DNA of 38,087 nt. Source: an uncultured Verrucomicrobiota bacterium (GTDB lineage: Bacteria; Verrucomicrobiota; Verrucomicrobiia; Opitutales; Intestinicryptomonadaceae). Positions 1 to 7,870 of this stretch are shown here, in pieces. Made by a program: the position numbers and the translations under genes. The notes under the pieces were generated by a model. That model ran no database searches, was not told the origin of the DNA, and saw only the letters and a program-made list of their open reading frames with translations. Numbering within the stretch: position 1 is the stretch's first letter; every line of letters starts with the position of its first letter. Location of the stretch: NCBI GenBank assembly GCA_949283955.1, contig CASDUP010000007.1, positions 1 to 38,087 of the forward strand, in the 5' to 3' direction.

Positions 1-1287
1 AGAATCGACATGGAAATAGAAATTATAGAGAGCGGAAAATTCTATTTGGAGTCGATAAACATACAGGGAAATACGAAAACCAAAAGCGAGGTGATTATTC
101 GAAATCTCGCCTTGGCTCCCGGAGACATATTCGATCTCCGCAGAATGAAGGCTTCCGAAAGCCGCTTGAGAAACACGAGGTTTTTTGACGAGGTCTCCAT
201 AGCTCCCGAAAACACCAATATTCCGAATAGGCGAAACATGAGGATAGTCGTCAAGGAGGGCAGGACGGGCAATTTGACTTTCGGAGCGGGATTCAGCACG
301 GTGGAAAATTTGGTGGCCACAGTCGAAGTGACGCAGAGCAACTTCGATATAGCAAATCCCGACGGATGGTTCCAGGGCGCGGGCCAAAAATTTAGGCTTC
401 GCGGAACCATAGGATTGGAGTCTAACCAAATTATATTGAGCTTCGAGGAGCCTTGGCTCTTTAACAGGGAACTCGGCTACGGAGTCGACTTGTATAGAAC
501 GGATACCGGATACTACTCCGACTACTATTCGGAAATAAGGCTCGGAATGCAAAACTATCTCAGAAAGCGCCTGTTCGAGCTGGTTGAGGGAAGGCTTTCG
601 TACAAGATAGAAAATGTGGAAATTTACGACGTGGAGTCGAACGCCCCCTACGTGGTCAAAGAAGAGGAGGGCAACAGGTCGATATCGCAAATAAGCCTCA
701 CTTTCCTGCGCGACGACAGAGACGACTACATGATGCCTACCCGCGGAACTCGTTTTGAAATAACCCAAGACTTGGCAGGGGGACCCCTTCTCGGGCAGAC
801 GAACCTCTACAGGGTGGAGGTAAGGGCAGGTTGGTGGATACCCACTTTCAAATTCGGCAACCAGGTGTTTTCAATCGTGGGCAGAACGGGAAGCGTGATG
901 GGATACGGCGGAAAGGAAGTTCCGTTTTTCGAAAAATTCTTCCTCGGTGGAGCCTACAACATGAGGGGATTCAAATACAGGAAAGTTGGGCCTATAGATC
1001 CCGCCACCGGAGAGCCTTTGGGAGGCAATACGTTCGGATTTTTGTCGTTTGAATATTCCGTGGAATTGTTCAATCCAGTGAGGTTGGCGGCATTTTACGA
1101 TATAGGGTTTGTCAATTCCGACGAGTGGGATTGGGATCCGAGCGATTACAATTCGGACTTCGGAATAGGGCTCAGGATTATATTGATGGGAGCCCCGATG
1201 AGGATAGATTTGGGATTCCCCCTGCGCACGGGAGACTTCAACTCGGACGGAATGCAGTTTAACTTTTCTTTCGGAACGGTGTTCTAA
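1..1287 (+). CDS. bamA: BamA, outer-membrane protein assembly factor (5' end outside window)
   Basis: C-terminal 428 codons of BamA, the Omp85-family core of the BAM complex that folds beta-barrel proteins into the outer membrane. The frame is open from base 1, so the real start lies upstream and the ATG at 10 is internal. Residues about 15-85 form a last POTRA domain (GNTKTKSEVI, then the RFFDEV segment). The barrel begins near the GNLTFGAGFS strand. The MRGF motif near base 960 matches the conserved (V/I)RGF lock motif of Omp85 proteins. The chain ends in a hydrophobic strand with terminal Phe (FSFGTVF), the typical beta-signal. The neighbour is ompH, a common bamA partner. Function is confident; what is missing is the signal peptide and earlier POTRA repeats. 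Confidence 0.95.
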   Translation, partial: RIDMEIEIIESGKFYLESINIQGNTKTKSEVIIRNLALAPGDIFDLRRMKASESRLRNTRFFDEVSIAPENTNIPNRRNMRIVVKEGRTGNLTFGAGFSTVENLVATVEVTQSNFDIANPDGWFQGAGQKFRLRGTIGLESNQIILSFEEPWLFNRELGYGVDLYRTDTGYYSDYYSEIRLGMQNYLRKRLFELVEGRLSYKIENVEIYDVESNAPYVVKEEEGNRSISQISLTFLRDDRDDYMMPTRGTRFEITQDLAGGPLLGQTNLYRVEVRAGWWIPTFKFGNQVFSIVGRTGSVMGYGGKEVPFFEKFFLGGAYNMRGFKYRKVGPIDPATGEPLGGNTFGFLSFEYSVELFNPVRLAAFYDIGFVNSDEWDWDPSDYNSDFGIGLRIILMGAPMRIDLGFPLRTGDFNSDGMQFNFSFGTVF

Positions 1288-1334
1288 AAAAATTGCATGA
1301 TGGCGGTAAAAATTTCATAAACCCTCGAACGTTT

Positions 1335-1367
1335 CTCCAGTTGCGATGTCATAACTGGAGCGACTTT
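1335..1367. other. Perfect 8-bp inverted repeat between bamA and ompH
   Basis: CTCCAGTT (1335-1342) and AACTGGAG (1353-1360) pair perfectly across a 10-nt loop, followed by CGACTTTT. This could be a weak intrinsic terminator for bamA or an attenuator ahead of ompH. The T-run is short, so the role is uncertain. Confidence 0.5.
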
Positions 1368-1436
1368 TAAAAAAAGCTGGAAAATTTTCGAGGTTTTTGA
1401 AACAATAGAGAAATTCAAACTTATAACAATCGGAGT

Positions 1437-1979
1437 ATGAAAAAAATATTGGCATTGGTCGCGGCGTTTGCCGCTTATTCGGTTCTTTCGGCTTCTCCCG
1501 TGATCTACGTGATAGACATGGCTCAAGTCTATTCCAATTATTACAAAGCTAAGTCAGCTCAGTCCCAGTTGCAGTCCTCTGTGGACGCCGCGAAGCAACA
1601 ACTTCAAACTATGGACAAGCAGGCGAAGGACTATGCCAAACAGCTTCAGGCGATTCAGGAAAAGGCTCAAAATCCTGCCCTTTCCAGAGACGCCCAGGAG
1701 AAGATAATGCGCGAAGAGGGAGCGCCCATTTATCAAAAGCTGCGCCAGCTTGAGGCGGAAATGAAAGCCATAAGCGACCAGACGAACGAGCGGGTCAGCA
1801 AAAACGCCCAGCAGATCAGGGCTGTCCACATGCAGGAGATAGGCGAGGTTATCAAAAAAATCGCCGAGGATAAAAAGGCCGACTTCATAATTGAAAAGGG
1901 AGCGTGCCATTTCTCCAAGCCCCAGTATGACATATCGCAGGAAGTCATCACTGCAATCAACGCCGGGGCGCAGAAGTAG
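1437..1979 (+). CDS. ompH: OmpH/Skp family periplasmic chaperone
   Basis: A 180-residue secreted protein of the OmpH/Skp family, which holds unfolded outer-membrane proteins in the periplasm on their way to BamA. Residues 1-19 are a signal peptide (Lys-Lys, hydrophobic core, small residues, likely cleavage after LSA). The family-typical start of the mature chain, VIYVIDMAQVY, follows. Residues about 40-130 are rich in Gln, Lys, Glu and Ala in a heptad-like pattern, as expected for the coiled-coil tentacles, and the C-terminal part returns to a short beta/helix region. Length matches the family. It sits 149 bp behind bamA in the same orientation. GGAG lies only 1 nt before the ATG, so SD spacing is poor. 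A TTGAAA/TTATAA pair (1397-1426, 18-nt spacer) is a possible promoter that would leave a very short leader. Confidence 0.9.
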   Translation: MKKILALVAAFAAYSVLSASPVIYVIDMAQVYSNYYKAKSAQSQLQSSVDAAKQQLQTMDKQAKDYAKQLQAIQEKAQNPALSRDAQEKIMREEGAPIYQKLRQLEAEMKAISDQTNERVSKNAQQIRAVHMQEIGEVIKKIAEDKKADFIIEKGACHFSKPQYDISQEVITAINAGAQK

Positions 1980-1992
1980 CCTTTGTTAAACC

Positions 1993-2030
1993 AAAAAAAC
2001 GCGGGACCTTGTGGATCCCGCGTTTTTTTT
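1993..2030. terminator. Bidirectional intrinsic terminator
   Basis: GC-rich hairpin ACGCGGGACC (1999-2008) with its complement (2013-2023, one A bulge), flanked by seven A on the left and eight T on the right. It therefore has a U-tract in both directions and serves both ompH and the convergent small gene that stops at 2040. Confidence 0.9.
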
Positions 2031-2039
2031 GCCCGGCGT

Positions 2040-2264
2040 CTAATGTTGGGCTTGTTGGGCGCGCCTGCGCTTGCGCCACTTGTCCCTGTGGTTCATGATC
2101 CAATCTAAAACGGCCCTGTCGTACCCGATGTCGTGCCCGGCCTTTTCCGACTCGAGCCATTTGTGCCTCATGATTTCCTCCCTTTCGGCGAGAAATTCCT
2201 GGTAAACTTTCGAATGTTGCAGCGAAATTCCCCCTTCGGAGGAAGTCTTTTTAGAGCGTTTCAT
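2040..2264 (-). CDS. Small basic conserved-looking protein, function unknown
   Basis: A 74-residue, strongly basic soluble protein. The frame is open upstream to a TTG at 2327, but the ATG at 2264 is preferred: the protein then begins MKRSKK and a purine stretch (GGAAAG) lies 9 nt upstream. The body contains FLAEREEIMRHKWLESEKAG, then an acidic/aromatic stretch, and ends in a Lys/Arg cluster (KWRKRRR). It has no signal peptide, membrane segment or cysteine. The pattern 'RHKW.ESEKAGHDIG...DWI..HR.KWRK' resembles small unnamed proteins I associate with Verrucomicrobiota and Planctomycetes, but I cannot confirm this without a search. The basic tail could mean nucleic-acid contact, which is speculation. 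It shares a bidirectional terminator with ompH. Confidence 0.7.
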   Translation of the reverse strand: MKRSKKTSSEGGISLQHSKVYQEFLAEREEIMRHKWLESEKAGHDIGYDRAVLDWIMNHRDKWRKRRRAQQAQH

Positions 2265-2585
2265 CTTTGGCGCTTTCCGTGAAAAAGGAGGAATCGAAAA
2301 AACCGCCGAACAAGCTCGGCGCGCCAATCAATTCCTCGTTTTTATTCTCTCTTAAATCGGAAAAAATCAAGCAAATTTACGGGGATTTTTTTACGGGTAG
2401 TTTGCCGTCAATCATGGGAGGTTTTAGCGCAAAGTTCTTCGTGTAGCTTGGATACTTCGATATTTTTGCGGCATGGAAAATTTCAGCGGATGGGGCTTTG
2501 ATTTTTAAAATCGGCATAGCTAGCAGGGGGATTTTTTGAGGAATAGTGTTTTACTAGCCATAGGGTTTTATGTAGAGTTTTTCTT
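2265..2585. other. Intergenic region between divergent genes, no gene seen
   Basis: 321 bp separating the small basic gene (minus) from the DUF6941-type gene (plus). It is AT-rich with several T-runs. I see no tRNA-like or protein-coding signal. A short palindrome, GATTTTTAAAATC (about 2500-2512), and a GCCGA/TCGGC repeat (about 2305-2319) are present. It must carry promoters for both flanking genes, but no convincing -35/-10 pair stands out. Confidence 0.5.
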
Positions 2586-3002
2586 ATGAAAGACGTGTTC
2601 GATTCTCCGACAATATCACTCGCGCTGCTCGTGTGCGACACCGTCATTACGGACGCGGCAACCGGCAAGAAAACTTTGGTCGGAATTTTTAATTCCGTCA
2701 GCGCCGTGTCGTACCCGCATTGCATACGGGAGTTTTACATCTTCTGCTCTCTTACAAACTGCGAGCCGAACACGGATATTTCCGTAAGGCTTACAAATTC
2801 CGAAGGCGAGCAGATGTTCGACTTGAAAGGTTCTATTCGCAGCAGATCTACGGACGAGACTCCGGAGGTGATATTCGGGATACGCAATTTTGTGGTGAAG
2901 TCCGAGGGAAAATACGAACTGACGCTGTTTGCAAACGAAATTCCCATCGCTTCCCGCTTCATAAACTTCACGAGAATGGCCGTAGAAAACAACAATGGAT
3001 AA
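2586..3002 (+). CDS. DUF6941-family protein
   Basis: A 138-residue cytoplasmic protein with no signal peptide. The N-terminal segment LLVCDTVITD..TGKKTLVGIFNSV matches the pattern I know for DUF6941 proteins ('CD.v..d..tgK.sliGiF..i'). The remainder looks like a small beta-sandwich with alternating hydrophobic strands and ends with a strand pair (GKYELTLFANEIPI). The biochemical role of the family is unknown. The gene overlaps the next one by 8 bp, which suggests translational coupling and a shared function. No strong SD is visible (TAGAG about 9 nt upstream). Confidence 0.75.
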   Translation: MKDVFDSPTISLALLVCDTVITDAATGKKTLVGIFNSVSAVSYPHCIREFYIFCSLTNCEPNTDISVRLTNSEGEQMFDLKGSIRSRSTDETPEVIFGIRNFVVKSEGKYELTLFANEIPIASRFINFTRMAVENNNG

Positions 3003-3846
3003 AAAAATTCCAAGCGTGTGGGTGGTGGCGGACGGGATATGTTCCCGGTCTTTGCTCGAAGGGCTCAGGTATCGTCGGGAAATAGACAGGCCTCTTTGGG
3101 GAAGATTTTTTTACGACGGAAAGAATTTTCCGCTCAAATTTTTCGGAGCCGTGAAGTATTTGTTCGGGGCGGGATTGCATCCGAAATGCCTTTTTAACAC
3201 TCCGCTTGCGAGGAGAATCCTTTCGAAAATAGCCGCCCGAAAAAACGGGAAAAGCTTCGACGCGCTCAAAGTGCCGTTTGAAAAGCTCAAATATTTTAAT
3301 TACTGCGAGGTTTCCGATCCGGTCGCGGCTCTCAAGGAGAAGGCTAAAAAGAGAACAAAAGATTTCTTCGCATTCGACGGAGATGCCGAGTCGGCGCTTA
3401 GTGCGGCAAAAAGAGGGGCGGATTTCGTGTTCCTAAAATGCGGTGCGGAAGAGGCCGAAAAATTTATTTCCGGTCTCGAAGGAATCGACTGCGAACTTTC
3501 GGTGGTGTGCGAGTCTGAAAGGGATTTTTTAGCTGAGAATGTGGATTCGGCTTTAAAGGCGGAGGGCTTGAAGTTTGGAAGGGACTGCGTCTGGTTTTTG
3601 GGGTCTTCGACCGCCCGCTTTTGGTACATTGGAGACGGTTCGCGGGAGAGGGCAAGAAGGGCGCTGGAAAAACTCAGGGGGAAATTCTTAGATGGAAAAT
3701 CCCACGCGGCGGACGACGTGTTCGTTTTGGACGATGGATACGGAATCGAACCTTCGTTTGTCGGAGGAAAAAATTGTCCAGTTTTGTTTTCAAACAGGGA
3801 GATTCCGCCGGCGTTTCAGCTTTTGGATCTCATCGAGGCAGATTAG
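2995..3846 (+). CDS. Unrecognised protein, possibly degenerate alkaline-phosphatase-superfamily
   Basis: A 283-residue soluble protein without signal peptide or membrane helix. It starts inside the end of the DUF6941-type gene. I do not recognise it with confidence. The opening (VWVVADGICSRSLLEGL) and the end (SSTARFWYIGDGSRERARRALEKL, then a DDG.GIEPSFVGG region) resemble the first strand and late region of type I phosphodiesterase/alkaline-phosphatase-fold proteins. The usual metal-binding SDHG motif is absent: the corresponding strand may be ELSVVCESERDF. If the relationship is real, the protein is short and probably catalytically dead. The middle contains a Lys-rich linker (residues about 110-120). 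It converges on the SBF transporter gene with a 4-bp overlap of the two stop codons. Confidence 0.55.
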   Translation: MDKKIPSVWVVADGICSRSLLEGLRYRREIDRPLWGRFFYDGKNFPLKFFGAVKYLFGAGLHPKCLFNTPLARRILSKIAARKNGKSFDALKVPFEKLKYFNYCEVSDPVAALKEKAKKRTKDFFAFDGDAESALSAAKRGADFVFLKCGAEEAEKFISGLEGIDCELSVVCESERDFLAENVDSALKAEGLKFGRDCVWFLGSSTARFWYIGDGSRERARRALEKLRGKFLDGKSHAADDVFVLDDGYGIEPSFVGGKNCPVLFSNREIPPAFQLLDLIEAD

Positions 3847-4847
3847 CTTCTCTTGCCGAACTTTTTTGCTATAACAGAAACTATTATTAGCTGGTAGGCG
3901 TGGTAAAGCATTGTAGGGAGCAGTATCACTCCTATGGTGGCGGGGTTTGAGAACAGAACTTTCGACATCACCGATCCGTGCACGAGCGATTTTTTCGATC
4001 CGCAAAACAGTGCTGTTATGGTGTCTTCGGTACTGAATTTCAAGATTTTGCACTCGGCGTATATCAATCCGTACGCCGCGAAGAATAGCGCTACGGAGGC
4101 GGCCGATAGCAAAATTAAATCGGAAGCGGGAAAGTCGGAGAACATGTCTTTGTGAAACGAGTCGCAAAAAGACGTATATACTATCAAAAGTATTATCGAC
4201 TCGTCGAATTTCCGCAGGGTGGATTTGTGCTTTTCGGCGAACGCGCCGAACTTTACGTTCAGAGCAACTCCGGCGCAAACGGGAACTATCACTTGAATTA
4301 CGAGCTTTAAAATCACTTCGGAAAGTTCGTGGGAATCGTCGACCGAACCGAGGAACAGAGACATCCAGACGGGAGTTATAAACACTCCCGCAAGGCTCGA
4401 CAGGCTCGCGTTAAAAATTGCGGCAGTTAGGTTTCCCCTTGCTATGGACACCATCACCATCGACGATGAAACCGTGGAGGGAAGCGTAGCCAAAAAGAAC
4501 ATTCCTATCCAGAGATAATAGGAGGAAGAGTTTGTTTTTTGGGCGTCGAATCCGCAAAGGAACATGGAGCACAAGACGAGAATAGGGAACACTACAAAGG
4601 TGGAAAATTGAACGACGGCGTGCAGCTTTATATTTTTTAATCCGCTAGCCAATTTTTCCCTGTTGAGCCTGAGGCCATAAAAGAAGAAAATCACGCTGAC
4701 TCCCCAATTTGCTAGGTCTCCGAGGGAAAGTCCCCAGATTTCGGAAATTCCTATTTCGGGATCCAGCCACGCGAGAAAAATCATTCCGAACAGGCACAGC
4801 ACGAATGGTTCCAGCCCGAATCTCTTCAAAAAGGAAAATGCTTTCAT
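3843..4847 (-). CDS. SBF-like (bile acid:Na+ symporter / SLC10A7-type) transporter
   Basis: A 334-residue inner-membrane protein with about nine to ten hydrophobic segments from residue 10 to 330, the usual size for the SBF/SLC10 superfamily. Family signs are FFFYGLRLNREKL in the second helix region and the conserved ATLPSTVSSSMVMVSIARGN segment, which in relatives forms the ion/substrate crossing motif. It most resembles the SLC10A7/YfeH-type branch. The substrate cannot be deduced. The ATG overlaps the TGA of trmL (ATGA), so the two are probably translationally coupled. No separate SD is visible. Confidence 0.88.
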   Translation of the reverse strand: MKAFSFLKRFGLEPFVLCLFGMIFLAWLDPEIGISEIWGLSLGDLANWGVSVIFFFYGLRLNREKLASGLKNIKLHAVVQFSTFVVFPILVLCSMFLCGFDAQKTNSSSYYLWIGMFFLATLPSTVSSSMVMVSIARGNLTAAIFNASLSSLAGVFITPVWMSLFLGSVDDSHELSEVILKLVIQVIVPVCAGVALNVKFGAFAEKHKSTLRKFDESIILLIVYTSFCDSFHKDMFSDFPASDLILLSAASVALFFAAYGLIYAECKILKFSTEDTITALFCGSKKSLVHGSVMSKVLFSNPATIGVILLPTMLYHAYQLIIVSVIAKKFGKRS

Positions 4848-5338
4848 GATGGAGCTAAAAATTTTGAAAAAATAGTTTGCCTGGCGGCTTCGTACGCCGC
4901 AATTCCCACGGATACCGACAAATTGAGCGAGCGGGTATCGTCGGCTTGATGGGGGATTTTCAAACTTCTGTCCTTTAGAAGTTCGTGGATAAAAAGCGGA
5001 GTCCCAGCGTCCTCGCGCCCGAAGAGAAGTCCGTCTCCCTCTTTAAATTCCGCTTCGTATATGCATTTCGGAGATTTTGTGGTCAGGAGCCACAATCTGT
5101 CGAGAGGAGGTGACTTGTCTGAGTTCAAAAACGATTCCCAGTTGGAATGCTCCGCCAAGTCGAGTTCGTTCCAATAGTCCATTCCGCTGCGCTTGAGGCT
5201 TTTTTCGTCTATTCTGAATCCGTATGGCTTTATCAGATGGAGCCTGGCACCGAGAACCCTGCACGTTCTTCCTATGTTGCCCGTGTTTTGCGGAATTTGG
5301 GGGCAATAAAGAACTATGTGAAGTTTTGGAGTTTCCAT
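4844..5338 (-). CDS. trmL: tRNA (cytidine/uridine-34 2'-O)-methyltransferase TrmL
   Basis: A 164-residue SPOUT methyltransferase that 2'-O-methylates the wobble nucleotide 34 of certain tRNA-Leu using S-adenosylmethionine. The opening LHIVLYCPQIPQNTGNIGRTC is the TrmL motif 1. LLFGREDAGTP corresponds to motif 2 and IPHQADDTRSLNLSVSVGIAAYE to motif 3, which forms the knotted SAM pocket. Length is typical for this single-domain enzyme. Small departures are seen in motif 2 (FGREDAG against the common FGPETRG) and Val in place of the common Asn in NLS(N)SV. SD AGGAA lies about 7 nt upstream. Its end overlaps the transporter start by 4 bp. Confidence 0.9.
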   Translation of the reverse strand: METPKLHIVLYCPQIPQNTGNIGRTCRVLGARLHLIKPYGFRIDEKSLKRSGMDYWNELDLAEHSNWESFLNSDKSPPLDRLWLLTTKSPKCIYEAEFKEGDGLLFGREDAGTPLFIHELLKDRSLKIPHQADDTRSLNLSVSVGIAAYEAARQTIFSKFLAPS

Positions 5339-5473
5339 TTGGACTATTCCTTGCCTTTACTCGCTTTCAAAAATAGGGATTTTTTAAGAGTTCGGCGTTT
5401 TTCCGTTCCTTCGAATAAGCGGCGTTTTGATAGGAAGGTCGGAAGCTTTTGCCGAGTTTTGGAGCTTGCATTT

Positions 5474-5953
5474 CTAATATCCAGAGCGCCTGTTTGAGAG
5501 TTCCCTTTTTGCCTCTCTCATTGCGGCGGATTTCTTCAGGTCTTCACGCTTGTCGTACAGCTTCTTGCCGGTGGCCAGGGCTATTAGAATTTTGGCAAGC
5601 CCCTTCTTAAAGTATATCTTAAGCGGAATTATCGCGGAACCTCCGGAGGCGGTTTCGGACTTTAATTTCAAAATCTCCTTCTTGTGGAGCAGAAGTTTGC
5701 GCTCGGAAACGGGATCGTGGTTGTTTAGATTTCCAAATCCGTATTCGGCTATTCGGGCATTGTACAAAATCGCCTCTTTGCCGTCGACTCTGACAAAGGC
5801 GTCGTTTATCTGCGCCTGCCCGGATCTGAGGCTCTTTATTTCCGTTCCGCGCAATACGATGCCCGCTTCAAAGGTCTCCCCTATGAAGTAGTCGTGCGAA
5901 GCCTTCCGGTTCTTTATTTCGGGAAGCTTCTTCGCCTCTTTGTTCCGCGCCAT
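5474..5953 (-). CDS. smpB: SmpB, tmRNA-binding protein of trans-translation
   Basis: A 159-residue SmpB, partner of tmRNA (SsrA) in rescuing stalled ribosomes. Recognised by NRKASHDYFIGETFEAGIVL, GTEIKSLRSGQAQINDAFV, the RKLLLHKKEI segment and the Lys-rich, Arg-rich C-terminal tail (KLYDKREDLKK onwards) that enters the ribosome. The length is normal. The ATG at 5953 is the only reasonable start. No Shine-Dalgarno is present: the 17 nt upstream are a U-rich stretch directly behind a hairpin (see terminator entry). It follows rpoZ at a distance of 70 bp. I saw no tmRNA gene in the window. Confidence 0.95.
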   Translation of the reverse strand: MARNKEAKKLPEIKNRKASHDYFIGETFEAGIVLRGTEIKSLRSGQAQINDAFVRVDGKEAILYNARIAEYGFGNLNNHDPVSERKLLLHKKEILKLKSETASGGSAIIPLKIYFKKGLAKILIALATGKKLYDKREDLKKSAAMREAKRELSNRRSGY

Positions 5954-5960
5954 ATCTAAA

Positions 5961-5996
5961 ATAAAAAAGCCGCGCCAGAATACTCAACAGCGCGGC
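5961..5996 (-). terminator. Intrinsic terminator between rpoZ and smpB
   Basis: Read on the minus strand: a perfect 7-bp GC stem (GCCGCGC, 5990-5996, with GCGCGGC, 5969-5975), a 14-nt loop, then six U and an A-U4 tail. It ends 8 nt before the smpB start codon, in the place where a ribosome-binding site would lie. Confidence 0.8.
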
Positions 5997-6023
5997 GTGT
6001 CGACTCGAGCAAAGCCGCTCGCC

Positions 6024-6236
6024 TTACTGTTCGGAGTGGGGTTGGTAGAGCTCGTAGGAAATCTTGTCCTTCACTATCTCCAGAAGGGCTATATCCTCCA
6101 GCGCCAGCCTCTCGAGCGATTCAACCAACGGCTTGGAGCCGTTCTTGAGCTGCTTAACCCTCCTGGACACCACGTTTATGAGAATGTTCGGGTCTTCAAT
6201 TTTCTTTTGAGCTTGCTTTAGATAGTCGTCTCTCAC
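6024..6236 (-). CDS. rpoZ: RNA polymerase omega subunit RpoZ
   Basis: A 70-residue omega subunit that assists assembly of beta-prime in RNA polymerase. The pattern DPNILINVVSRRVKQL matches the first helix of the omega fold, and LALEDIALLEIVKDKISYE matches the second conserved helix ('..IAl.Ei..gki.y'). The start is GTG at 6236, supported by a strong SD (AAGGAGA at 6243-6249). It is divergent from nfeD and upstream of smpB, with a terminator hairpin between them. Confidence 0.9.
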   Translation of the reverse strand: MRDDYLKQAQKKIEDPNILINVVSRRVKQLKNGSKPLVESLERLALEDIALLEIVKDKISYELYQPHSEQ

Positions 6237-6270
6237 GGCGTTCTCCTTGATGATAAATCGAATCAGACAG

Positions 6271-6305
6271 AATGCTTACCGTTTTCGCCTTTGCAAGCAT
6301 TTTTT
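6271..6305 (+). other. Terminator-like hairpin in the rpoZ/nfeD divergent region
   Basis: AATGCTT (6271-6277) and AAGCATT (6295-6301) pair perfectly over a 17-nt loop and run into a six-T tract on the plus strand. No plus-strand gene ends here, so if active it would act as an attenuator in the nfeD leader or stop stray transcription. Confidence 0.4.
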
Positions 6306-6378
6306 CCGACATGAAACTTCCGTATTTTTCTTCAATAAAAGCTTTAAAAAAGCAAAAACTGTTTTACATTTTTGGCAA

Positions 6379-7851
6379 ATGAATTTCCTGCGGAGCTACC
6401 CAACAATCAAAATTTTGTCGCTGTCGTTGGCTTGCGCATTCTTTCTATCTTTTGCCGGGGCGCAGAACGTTCAAAATCTCGGCAATGACGTGGTTTTGGC
6501 GGAAAATTTGGAGCCTAATTCGGCAGTGGTTGAGAATGCCGAAGTTGTTTCCGTGAAATTGGACGGGGAAATATCCGTTTCCCAGACGTACATAATCGAG
6601 AGGGCAATAGAGGCGGCAAAGGGCAAGGACGCACTTTTGATAGAGATGGACACTCCGGGAGGGGACCTGAATTCAACCTTGAAAATAATAGAAAAGATAA
6701 GCGGCTTTAAGGGGAGAACTATCTGCTATGTCAATTCGAACGCAGTAAGCGCAGGGGCAATAATAGCGGGGGCATGCGACGAGATATGGTTTTCTCCCTC
6801 GGGAGTGATGGGGGCCGCGGAGGCGGTAAATTCCGATGGAAGCGATCTGAACGAATCCCTTAAGCGCAAAATAAAATCTTTCATGTCGGCAAAGGTCAGG
6901 TCGTTTTGCAACGAGCGCAGAGCCCAAGTTTTGGCTGCCATGGTTTTCCCGGAGGGACGTTTGGTCTCGAAAGAGGGGGCGATTATAAAAAACGACGGAG
7001 AATTGCTGAGCCTCACATCAAAAGAAGCGTGCGAAAAAGTCGACGGCGCTTCGCTCCTCGGAAACGGAACAGAAAGCAACGTGGAATCCGTTTTGGAGAA
7101 GTCGCTCGGATCAAAAAATTTTAAAGTGGAAAACATAGACTTTACTCCCCTGGAAAAGCTTTCGAAACTTATCACGAAATGGTCGTCGATAATCCTCGGA
7201 ATAGGATTTTTTCTGCTGTTTGTGGAGTTTAAAACCCCGAATTTCGGAATCGTTGGAACTCTCGGGGCGATTTGCGTGCTCGTGGTGCTGTTCGGCGCGC
7301 ATGTGGCGGGTCTGGCGGGATACGAGGGGGCGATATTTTTTGCCATAGGACTTATTTTAGTTGCTCTGGAACTGATGTTTTTCCCGGGAACCATGGTTCT
7401 TGCGGGCATAGGGGGATTGTTGATGTTCGGAGCAATAGCGTGGGCTCTTGCGGGGATGTCTCTGGAATACGATATGTCGAAAAATCTCGAATTCGCAGGC
7501 TGGGGAATTCTCAAGGTTCTTGTAGGGATAGTAATTGCGGCGCTTTTGATAGCGCTGCTCGGAAAATTTCTTCCAAAGACTTCTCTCTGGAAGAAAATGG
7601 TTCTCGAGAACGGTTCGGGACAAAAGGAGAAGTTCTCGGCGGTGATGTACGTCGACGAAAAACTTTCAAAATTCGTAGGGCTTTCCGGAGTGGCGGCCAC
7701 TCCAATAGCGCCTTCGGGAAAGGTAGAGGTAGGCGGAAATCTTATCGACGCCTCCTCCGACGGATCGGTGATAAATCCAGGCGATAAAGTTAAAATTTTA
7801 GGATTTGATCCTTTCGGATTAAAAGTGAAAAAAGAATCTCAAACTTCTTAA
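6379..7851 (+). CDS. NfeD family protein, long form with ClpP-like serine protease domain
   Basis: A 490-residue membrane protein. The open frame begins at 6247, but the ATG at 6379 gives a clean signal peptide (hydrophobic core, likely cleavage near AGA-QN) and is preferred. Residues about 45-260 are a ClpP-class protease domain: LLIEMDTPGGDLNST corresponds to the oxyanion region and NAVSAGAIIA holds the probable catalytic Ser124. A lysine in 162-166 is the likely dyad partner, judged from archaeal NfeD-type proteases. Residues about 270-410 contain several membrane helices, and the last 75 residues are the OB-fold NfeD domain (LSGVAATPIAPSGKVEVGG). Known long NfeD proteins cleave or chaperone stomatin/flotillin partners, and the next gene is a flotillin. 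No SD is visible. Confidence 0.9.
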   Translation: MNFLRSYPTIKILSLSLACAFFLSFAGAQNVQNLGNDVVLAENLEPNSAVVENAEVVSVKLDGEISVSQTYIIERAIEAAKGKDALLIEMDTPGGDLNSTLKIIEKISGFKGRTICYVNSNAVSAGAIIAGACDEIWFSPSGVMGAAEAVNSDGSDLNESLKRKIKSFMSAKVRSFCNERRAQVLAAMVFPEGRLVSKEGAIIKNDGELLSLTSKEACEKVDGASLLGNGTESNVESVLEKSLGSKNFKVENIDFTPLEKLSKLITKWSSIILGIGFFLLFVEFKTPNFGIVGTLGAICVLVVLFGAHVAGLAGYEGAIFFAIGLILVALELMFFPGTMVLAGIGGLLMFGAIAWALAGMSLEYDMSKNLEFAGWGILKVLVGIVIAALLIALLGKFLPKTSLWKKMVLENGSGQKEKFSAVMYVDEKLSKFVGLSGVAATPIAPSGKVEVGGNLIDASSDGSVINPGDKVKILGFDPFGLKVKKESQTS

Positions 7852-7870
7852 AACATAAAAAAGGAAAAAT

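Noticed and set aside
5339..5473. Possible tmRNA next to smpB
   Set aside because: The 135-bp gap is too short and shows no tRNA-like acceptor ends or tag reading frame.
6726..7700. 324-codon minus-strand frame opposite the NfeD-type gene
   Set aside because: The product is Pro/Ser-rich low-complexity translation of the complement; the sense strand has protease and membrane domains.
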